Positions 7,157 to 13,656 of a DNA stretch of 24,378 nucleotides are shown here, in pieces; position 1 is the stretch's first letter; each line of letters begins with the position of its first letter. The notes under the pieces are model-generated. The model worked only from the letters and a program-made list of their open reading frames with translations, was not told the origin of the DNA and did not search any database. The stretch lies in the NCBI GenBank assembly GCA_021772165.1, contig JAJFMM010000195.1:1-24378 (forward strand). The letters are read 5' to 3'. The stretch is from Chlamydiota bacterium. GTDB taxonomy: Bacteria > Chlamydiota > Chlamydiia > Chlamydiales > SM23-39. The translations under genes and the position numbers were made by a program.

Positions 7157-9115
7157 ATGATTCCTGCAATAGGACGTACATCCAGTATAGACAGCATCTC
7201 TCATCAAGAGGACGGGCGCACCAGCCCTGTACCTCAAAATATCCTTGAATCGATAGGGGCAGGGGTAAGAGGCCTGGATTCCAATCTCTTACGGCAAGTA
7301 GTGAGTCTGGAGCGCCCTCAACAGCAGAGTCGCCCATCTTCAATAACAGATGATCCCCGTGAGTTTTTTTCTGTAGCGGACATGCCTGAGATGGCGGATT
7401 TCTTTAATGAGACAGATATAAAGCTTATTAAAAATCTTTTTCAAAAAAACTCTATAACAAGTTTTCTCTGTTTTCACGATCTTTTTGGTTTTGAGTTTTT
7501 TCAAATTCTAGAGCAGTTACGGCCATTCTTTAAAAAAGGTCAGTTTAATGAGCTGCGTGGAGAGTGGGTTTCTTTATACTCAAAGGGCTACATCGGTCTT
7601 CTTCGCAAATCAGCCGGAGCCTCACTCAATGAGAGTGAGATCCCATGTCTTGAGAAACAGGTCTATCAAAATGCATTTAACTCTTTTAAGAGCTATCTTG
7701 AGCTTATTCTTAGTGAAAAAAAGGGTAATGCGGAAGTTTTTCAAGATGTTCTTACTCGATGGAGTGAGACTCAGTCAGTTTTTGAGAAATTTTTAAACAA
7801 CGATGCCACTACTGCACTTCTTAGCGACCATCGCCTGAACATTTTTCCGGGGGCTAAAAACCTGGATGATTACAATCCGGAACAGGCATTTTTCGATTTT
7901 AAAAGTTATGTGCAATTGATCAAAGCTTCTTTACCCAGCAAATTTTTTTCCGGTTTCAACGAGCAGTTAGACTCTCTTCAGATTGGATCGGAAGTGTCTG
8001 TTTATCAAGAGGTATTGCAAGAAGTTTTGGATGAGATTCCAGCTGTTATGAAAAATGGCCCCTTGCTACTCAATGCGCTCGATTTAGCGCAGAACGGGCA
8101 TTTGAATTACGCCAGGTGGTGTGAAGTTCATCAAATTCCGAAAAGGGATCAAATTAAACTTTCTCAAGAAGAGTTTATTGAGAATCTGGTTCAGGATCAT
8201 CTCTTGAATTCTCTGACAGTTTGTTGGGCCATCGATCTGAAAACAATTATGGAAGGATTGATTTTGGTGAGATTTAATTCAGTAAAATCTTCTTTTGCTT
8301 ATTGTAATAGATCTGCATTGAACCTATGTTCTACTCTCTCTTGGGCCGGCTCTTATAACACAAAGTTAGATGAAGGGTCAGCTCTTAATAGACATCTGCT
8401 AGGAATTGAGCTTCATACTCGCCACCTCATTAAAAACAGCTCTATTGCAGAAAATTTCAGGAAGGTAGCTCACCTGCACCAAAGTCCCGGATTTTCTCCT
8501 TTTAGTAGTAAGCACTCTCGGATGGAGAGAGAACTTTACGAGGCAATTTACGACTCTTTGGTGCCGGTTATTGATGAGACCCTGCAAATGCTTGGAGAAA
8601 TTCCTGCATCAGAATGCAAAGGGCACCCCCTCATCGACAAAACGATTTTCTTAAGCCGAATCTTACTGCTCTTTCATGATATCGGCGCGAGCATCGAGAG
8701 GCAAGAGCCTTCAGAAGATAATATTCTTCCGCCCTCTTTTTTAGAGTTTCTCTCCTATGAAGAAGGGATGACCGAGTTAGCCTCGGCTCCTCCTGAAGCT
8801 CTGTTTTTGCCGGAAGTAGCCGGATTAACGCTAGAAGAAATGGCTGTTTCTGATGTCAGAGCCATTCTAGGAACAAAAAAACGGCGTCATTTAGAGGTGA
8901 TCTTAAGAAAACTAGGTCTCGAGCCTGTATCTACAAAAGATCGTGGAAAAGGAAGCCATACCGTGTGGAAAGACGAAGATGGAGGCCGAACTACAGTTGT
9001 CCCAAGAGGCCATAATGGCGAGATATCAGAGGGAACAAGACGAGCCATCCACGATCAAGTGAACGCGACAAGCGCTGTAACAAAGCCTCGAAAGAACAGA
9101 AAAAAGAAGAGGTAG
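7157..9115 (+). CDS. Large helical protein with C-terminal HicA-like RNase domain, paralog 1
   Basis: This 652-aa protein is the first of three paralogs in this window, and I do not recognise its main body. The Ser-rich N-terminus (MIPAIGRTSSIDSIS) would suit a type III secretion signal, but that is inference. Residues 66-150 hold a block shared by all three (DPREFF, then LFQKNSI, then CFHDLFGFEFFQ). The long body looks mostly alpha-helical and has a second shared block, IDKTIFLSRILLLFHDIG, near 493-510. A Pro/Ala/Glu linker follows. Residues about 574-636 read as HicA: RRHLEVILRKLGLEP, GKGSHTVWKDEDGG with His601, TVVPRGH, then ISEGTRRAIHDQV. The protein ends in a very basic tail (KPRKNRKKKR). 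I chose the ATG at 7157 over 7103 because AAAGGG precedes it and the upstream ATG lies before the promoter. It is 6 bp from paralog 2, in the same operon. Confidence 0.88.
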   Translation: MIPAIGRTSSIDSISHQEDGRTSPVPQNILESIGAGVRGLDSNLLRQVVSLERPQQQSRPSSITDDPREFFSVADMPEMADFFNETDIKLIKNLFQKNSITSFLCFHDLFGFEFFQILEQLRPFFKKGQFNELRGEWVSLYSKGYIGLLRKSAGASLNESEIPCLEKQVYQNAFNSFKSYLELILSEKKGNAEVFQDVLTRWSETQSVFEKFLNNDATTALLSDHRLNIFPGAKNLDDYNPEQAFFDFKSYVQLIKASLPSKFFSGFNEQLDSLQIGSEVSVYQEVLQEVLDEIPAVMKNGPLLLNALDLAQNGHLNYARWCEVHQIPKRDQIKLSQEEFIENLVQDHLLNSLTVCWAIDLKTIMEGLILVRFNSVKSSFAYCNRSALNLCSTLSWAGSYNTKLDEGSALNRHLLGIELHTRHLIKNSSIAENFRKVAHLHQSPGFSPFSSKHSRMERELYEAIYDSLVPVIDETLQMLGEIPASECKGHPLIDKTIFLSRILLLFHDIGASIERQEPSEDNILPPSFLEFLSYEEGMTELASAPPEALFLPEVAGLTLEEMAVSDVRAILGTKKRRHLEVILRKLGLEPVSTKDRGKGSHTVWKDEDGGRTTVVPRGHNGEISEGTRRAIHDQVNATSAVTKPRKNRKKKR

Positions 9116-9121
9116 ATTCAC

Positions 9122-10999
9122 ATGGTTTATCCAGTTGGAAATTCATCCATTTCCGCAGGAGCGCTTCGAGAAGAGGCCCCCCCACTTACTGAAAGTAGAC
9201 TTCATTCCTTGGTATGGGATGGTAACCAAGAGCAATATTCTACCGAGATAATGCAGCAAATAACCTGCCTGGAGATGCCTCAATTCTCGTCTAGATCTTC
9301 TTCTCCTACGAATGATCCTGAAGCATTTTTTGCCTCTTTGGAGATTTCTCAAGAGGTCGTGGATGCCTTTGAAAAGAGCGACATCGAGCATATTAAGTCT
9401 CTTTTTCAAAAACATCCTATTTCCAATTGCATCTGTTTTCACGATCTTTTTGGTTTAGAGTTTTTTCAAATCATCGAGAGCTGGAAGCCTCTCCTTAGCG
9501 AGGAATCCTTTCAGCAGATACGAGAAGAGTGGGACTCTCTATTTGTCAGTGCCTATCTAGGCCTTCTTCGCGGATATCCCCCTCATCCCGTATCCTCTAA
9601 GAAATTGCCCAGAGTGGTTGATAGAGATGCTTATCTAGAAGGACTGAACCACTTTTTTTATAACACTCTAGAGAAAGTTATGGACGCGGGATTGAACGCT
9701 GAAGATTCAATTCAGCGCGTTTTGAGTCCTTGGGTGAAGACAAAAACAGTGTTTGAGAAATTTCTAAGGCAAGATAGCTATCGTGAGCTTTTGATGAGTA
9801 TTCGCCTGATAAGATGTCCTTCTGTCTTAGAGATAGTGAGTGATAATCTCAAAGAAGCTTTAGACAATTTCAAGAGTTACGCAGCGTTGATGAGAGCTTC
9901 TTTTCCCAGAGAATTATCCGGCACCTTGTTTGAGAATATCGCCTCTTTTCAGTTCGGCGCTGATGTGACTCTCTATCAAGATCTTTTGCAAGAGGTCTTG
10001 AGCGCGAGATCCCACATACAGTTGCAAGCGGCTCTAGGAAGTGAGAAGCAGAAACTGATGGAGATTGAACATCTGCCAAGAGATCGAAATAGACTTCTTC
10101 AAGAAGAATTGTTGAGTCGAAAACAGCTTCAAGCTGCTCTGCTGATCTGCTGGTTTGATGACTTAAAAGCGATCATCGAACACTTGATTATGGCAAAGAA
10201 ACCCTCGCTTCTCACAGCAATTACTTATGCTAATAGAGGGTCCGTGACTTTGTGCAAGGTTCTCAATTGCTCTAGATCTTATCAAGAGGGCTTAGAACCT
10301 GCCTCCCAGCTCGACAAAGCTTTGAGCGAAATCACCTCTCAATGCAATCGGCAGATTTTGGAAAGCGACCTTCTGAAGTATAATTATGAAGTAGCCGACC
10401 TGCATGCATCTCCCACGTTTTCTTCCTTGAGCCGTATTTCTTATGAGCAAGAGAGAGAGAGTTATCTAAACGTGTACACGTTTATCCAGCAGATCGTTAC
10501 CGCTGCTTTAAAAAAACTCTCTGAGATTCCTGTATCAGAATGCAGGGGACAACCTCTGCTCGATAAAACGATCTTTTTAAGCAGGCTCCTGGTTCTCCTC
10601 CACGATATTGGAGTGGGCATCGGAGAAGTAGAGGCAACAGAAGAGAATATTCTTCCTCAGGCCTTTTTAGATTTTCTCTCCCGTGAAAACGCTGAAGAAG
10701 AGCTCATAATAGCCGAACCTGCTCCCGCAGAGTCTCTGCAAGAGACGCCTGTTTCGATCTTTTTGGAGGCTAGTGAGATTCTGGGAGCGAGAAAACGACG
10801 ACATCTGGAGCGAGTTTTACAAAAACTCGGCCTCGAGCCAGTTAGGCAGAAAGGAAGTCATATCGTCTATCAATATGAAGATGGAAATACGGCTGCCACT
10901 GTCCCTGCCCACAAAGAGATCGCTAGCGGAACGCTGCGATCTATCCGCGATCAGGTAGAGAGTTGGCAGCAGAAAAGAAGCGAAAACTCTTTAAGATAG
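9122..10999 (+). CDS. Large helical protein with C-terminal HicA-like RNase domain, paralog 2
   Basis: This 625-aa protein is the second paralog. It begins 6 bp after the first one ends, with a GAGG ribosome-binding element inside the last codons of its neighbour, so the two are very likely co-transcribed. The shared first block is NDPEAFF, LFQKHPI and CFHDLFGLEFFQ (His107-Asp108). The second is LDKTIFLSRLLVLLHDIG (His494-Asp495). After the linker (AEPAPAESLQETP) comes a HicA-like domain from about residue 555: RKRRHLERVLQKLGLEP, KGSHIVYQYEDG (His580), ATVPAHKEI, then SGTLRSIRDQV. This is the copy closest to a canonical HicA spacing. It lacks the polybasic tail of paralogs 1 and 3 and ends ESWQQKRSENSLR. 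The function of the body is unknown. The HicA domain predicts RNA binding and cleavage. Confidence 0.88.
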   Translation: MVYPVGNSSISAGALREEAPPLTESRLHSLVWDGNQEQYSTEIMQQITCLEMPQFSSRSSSPTNDPEAFFASLEISQEVVDAFEKSDIEHIKSLFQKHPISNCICFHDLFGLEFFQIIESWKPLLSEESFQQIREEWDSLFVSAYLGLLRGYPPHPVSSKKLPRVVDRDAYLEGLNHFFYNTLEKVMDAGLNAEDSIQRVLSPWVKTKTVFEKFLRQDSYRELLMSIRLIRCPSVLEIVSDNLKEALDNFKSYAALMRASFPRELSGTLFENIASFQFGADVTLYQDLLQEVLSARSHIQLQAALGSEKQKLMEIEHLPRDRNRLLQEELLSRKQLQAALLICWFDDLKAIIEHLIMAKKPSLLTAITYANRGSVTLCKVLNCSRSYQEGLEPASQLDKALSEITSQCNRQILESDLLKYNYEVADLHASPTFSSLSRISYEQERESYLNVYTFIQQIVTAALKKLSEIPVSECRGQPLLDKTIFLSRLLVLLHDIGVGIGEVEATEENILPQAFLDFLSRENAEEELIIAEPAPAESLQETPVSIFLEASEILGARKRRHLERVLQKLGLEPVRQKGSHIVYQYEDGNTAATVPAHKEIASGTLRSIRDQVESWQQKRSENSLR

Positions 11000-11001
11000 T
11001 C

Positions 11002-11027
11002 GATACGGGCTACTTGGTTATCGTATC
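11002..11027 (+). terminator. Weak hairpin after the two-gene operon
   Basis: GATACG (11002-11007) pairs with CGTATC (11022-11027) across a 14-base loop, three bases after the paralog 2 stop codon. It is followed by AATTTCTT rather than a clean T-run, so it is at best a weak terminator. It also overlaps the stop of the minus-strand gene remnant. Confidence 0.3.
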
Positions 11028-11425
11028 AATTTCTTATAAATGCTTTTTCTAATCTTTCAGCCCATTCAGCGTGGATTCCCAATCCCTCATGAATGGCTGT
11101 GCAATCCGTTGGGCTTTTTTCAGGTAGAATGAGAGCTTGAGCTAAGCTTTTCGCATCGGTGGCAACGGAGCAGAGCCAATTTCATGACTTTTGCAGCAGT
11201 GGAGGAATAGCCTCCCGGCACGTACGATTCTGGGTTGTCGTAATAGGCCAATCGCTTTGCTTTAGGAGCATGGTTAGCAAGAGCTTTTTGCAAGGTAATG
11301 TCAAAAGTATGCCCGACATCCATGATGACAACAGAGGCCTGGGAGCAGCTCTAGGCGACCTCGACCGCGTCCTTTTCTTCAGTAGAAAAAGGAATGAAGA
11401 GTTTAGAGATCGGGTGATTAATTGT
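11026..11425 (-). pseudogene. Degraded minus-strand gene remnant between paralogs 2 and 3
   Basis: The minus strand carries protein-like sequence that no single frame explains. One frame reads ISKLFIPFSTEEKDAVEVA, then a stop codon (TAG at 11351-11353), then continues SCSQASVVIMDVGHTFDITL and on through LAYYDNPESYVPGGYSSTA. Near 11167 the frame shifts by one base, and the rest (VATDAKSLAQALILPEKS to HAEWAERLEKAFIRN, stop at 11026) lies in the next frame. A nonsense codon plus a frameshift in sequence of normal amino-acid composition suggests a dead gene, probably also missing its 5' part. I do not recognise the family. The rest of this 631-bp gap (11426-11560) holds nothing I can assign apart from the promoter of paralog 3. 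Confidence 0.6.
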
Positions 11426-11571
11426 TTAGAAATCTTTACAGCTGCTTTGTGTGATTTCAGACGATTAATTACGGAAACTCGTCAAAGGCTCCCTCTTCTA
11501 AAGGAGCAAGATGAAGAAATAGAATTAACCTTCGGTGGATAGTAAAAACTTTAGTTACGCATGTCTGCAGT

Positions 11572-11614
11572 TTGTTTATTGTATTATTTGTGATACAATT
11601 CTAGTTAAATTTAA
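11572..11614 (+). promoter_or_regulatory. Promoter and palindrome of the third HicA-tailed gene
   Basis: TTGTTT (11572-11577), a 16-bp spacer and an extended -10 TGATACAAT (11591-11599) form a credible promoter. The perfect palindrome TTAAATTTAA follows at 11605-11614, at the predicted transcription start. This arrangement, TTTGTG through to the ATG, closely matches that upstream of paralog 1 at 7116-7157. Confidence 0.6.
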
Positions 11615-11630
11615 TTAAATAGGTGTTTAT

Positions 11631-13580
11631 ATGATTTCTTGTACTGGAAAAGAGCTTTCAACTGCGTATGTTCTTCATGAAGAGAGGGATCTTCCCTATG
11701 ATCCTATTCGAGAAGCTATGTGGGGTGGGCTGGAGACCTTGGGCATGGAGCCTTCTCTTGCTCGGCAAGCAGTCAACTTAGAGCGTGCCCAGTTAATCCC
11801 CGACCGCACCTCTAATTCGGACGATCCCCAGGAATATTTTTCTATTGCGGGAGTTCTCATTGGAAAAGGTTTGTTTGATAAGACTGATATTCAGTTCATT
11901 AGAGAACTTTTTCAAAAACATCCTATTACAAAAGCCATCTGTTTTCACGATCTTTTGGGTTTAGAAATTTTTCAAAGTCTTCAGGAGATGAAGCCCTATC
12001 TGAAAAAAGGGGAGCATAAAGAGCTGCTAAAGGAATTTGGCTATCTATACTTTGAGGGTTACATGCACCTTATGCGCAATGGCGATGAGATGAAAGATTA
12101 CGGTCCTCCCGATGGTGAGAGTGTATTTTTTTCGAAAGAGCGCTATCAAGAGCTACTCGATCAATTTATCAGTCGTATAGAGGGGGAACTCCCGATCAGT
12201 GGAAAAAGGGAAGTTCAAAAAATTCGAGAAGCTCAAGTTCTACTGAATAAATTTTTAAGCAGCGAACAAGCTGCAGAGCTTCTTAGCAGCACGCCTTTGT
12301 CAAAATGGCCAGATACTATTTCTACGGAGTCTTTTGAGCTCGAAGAGATTTTTGATAATTTTAAGAATTACCTAGAGTTGATCAAAATCTGTATACCAGG
12401 AAAACTTTTCGAGAGTCTATCCAAGCAGCTTCTCTTTCTTCGAGCCGGAGATGAAATAGTCGTTTATCAAGATCTTTTGCAACAGATTCAAGAGAAGAGC
12501 GTAGATCTTTACAAAGATCAGAATCAAATACAAAGTGAGCTTGGATCTATTCTAGTGGGCACGTTGACCTATTTTCAATGGTGTAAAACCCATGCAATTC
12601 CAAAAAGGGATCAAAAGAACTTGTCGCCAAGAGAGATACAAGAGGTCTTTTTTCGACGATCGCTTGAGAGCTCGATGAGACTGAACTGGCTTGAAGACGT
12701 GAAAACGGTTCTTGAAAACTTGGTTTTTGTGGAGTCTCCTTCGTTTGATTCTTACCATGCATATTGTAATAGAGCCAGAGTGAACTTGGGGCTGACCTTG
12801 GAGTGGGTCAGTTCATACAATGCAAGATTGGAACCTGATTCTCCTCTAATGGAACTTGCCTCTCATTGCCAGGAACTCATCATTAACAGCCCTGTATTAG
12901 ACCTTTCCAAAGAACTATTTAGAAAGAAGGAAGAGTGTATTTTTTCTCATATGTCCCTAGAAAATGATGTGAGAATGAGAGAGTTGCATGAACAGATTTA
13001 CCTCTCTTTGGCGCCAACAATCGAGGCTGCCGAGCAGATGCTGAGTGAATTTTCTGTTGAGGAAACACGAGATCCCTTCTTGATAGATAAAATGACCTTT
13101 TTAAGTAGAATTTTGGTGCTTCACCACGATCTGGGTGTGACCATAGGAAAAGAAGAAAATCCTACAGAAGAGACGCTTCTACCCGCTTTCTTTTTAGAGT
13201 TTCTGTTTCCTCTGGAAAAGAAGGGGAGCGTTGAGTTGGCTCCAGCTCCTCCGGAAGAGCTCTATCTTCCGGCACCCTCATCTATTTTGCCTGCAGCATC
13301 TCTCTCAGAGAGAGCAGTTGCAGACGTCTCGGATGCCAGCGCTCTTTTTGATTCTGGAAAACTACGACATGTGGAGTGCGTTTTGAAATCACTTGGTCTA
13401 GCTCCGGTAAAAAAGAGAGGAAAGGGGAGTCACGCAGTATGGAAAGCTGCAGATGGAAGATCCGCGGTTGTCCCTAGAGGTCATGGTGGAGAGATCCCTA
13501 AGGGGACTCTGCGATCCATCGAGAATCAGATGAACCAGAGTAAACCTGCCGCAGTGGCTAGAAGAAAGAAGAAAAGATAA
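11631..13580 (+). CDS. Large helical protein with C-terminal HicA-like RNase domain, paralog 3
   Basis: This 649-aa protein is the third paralog, with its own promoter. Shared block one is SDDPQEYF, LFQKHPI and ICFHDLLGLEIFQ (His106-Asp107). Block two is IDKMTFLSRILVLHHDLG (His499-Asp500). The linker is long and Pro/Ala-rich (APAPPEELYLPAPSS). From about residue 577 the HicA-like domain reads KLRHVECVLKSLGLAPV, GKGSHAVWKAADG (His601), SAVVPRGHGGEI, PKGTLRSIENQM, which is the best match of the three to the HicA pattern. The tail is basic (ARRKKKR), as in paralog 1. The ATG at 11631 follows AGGTGTTTAT, with AGG as a modest ribosome-binding site. The body is unrecognised. The gene converges on the large adhesin, with a 17-bp inverted repeat spanning the junction. 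Confidence 0.88.
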   Translation: MISCTGKELSTAYVLHEERDLPYDPIREAMWGGLETLGMEPSLARQAVNLERAQLIPDRTSNSDDPQEYFSIAGVLIGKGLFDKTDIQFIRELFQKHPITKAICFHDLLGLEIFQSLQEMKPYLKKGEHKELLKEFGYLYFEGYMHLMRNGDEMKDYGPPDGESVFFSKERYQELLDQFISRIEGELPISGKREVQKIREAQVLLNKFLSSEQAAELLSSTPLSKWPDTISTESFELEEIFDNFKNYLELIKICIPGKLFESLSKQLLFLRAGDEIVVYQDLLQQIQEKSVDLYKDQNQIQSELGSILVGTLTYFQWCKTHAIPKRDQKNLSPREIQEVFFRRSLESSMRLNWLEDVKTVLENLVFVESPSFDSYHAYCNRARVNLGLTLEWVSSYNARLEPDSPLMELASHCQELIINSPVLDLSKELFRKKEECIFSHMSLENDVRMRELHEQIYLSLAPTIEAAEQMLSEFSVEETRDPFLIDKMTFLSRILVLHHDLGVTIGKEENPTEETLLPAFFLEFLFPLEKKGSVELAPAPPEELYLPAPSSILPAASLSERAVADVSDASALFDSGKLRHVECVLKSLGLAPVKKRGKGSHAVWKAADGRSAVVPRGHGGEIPKGTLRSIENQMNQSKPAAVARRKKKR

Positions 13581-13585
13581 CTGGC

Positions 13586-13656
13586 CACTCCTTACATGGG
13601 ATTTCAAAACTCAGGGACAAGTTCCTACCGTAAAAGGAGATCCCATGAAAGGAGTG
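13586..13656. repeat. Long inverted repeat between convergent genes
   Basis: CACTCCTTACATGGGAT (13586-13602) is the reverse complement of 13640-13656 with one mismatch in 17, separated by 37 bases. It begins 5 bp after the paralog 3 stop and runs into the last codons of the adhesin gene, which ends at 13611. No T-run follows on either strand. It may serve as a bidirectional transcription stop or an mRNA 3'-end stabiliser. Confidence 0.7.

Noticed and set aside
11159..11542. A 127-codon plus-strand open frame between paralogs 2 and 3
   Set aside because: Its first half is antisense to the better-supported minus-strand remnant, it has no ribosome-binding site or promoter, and no recognisable motif. 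The last 45 codons look protein-like but are not enough to call a gene.
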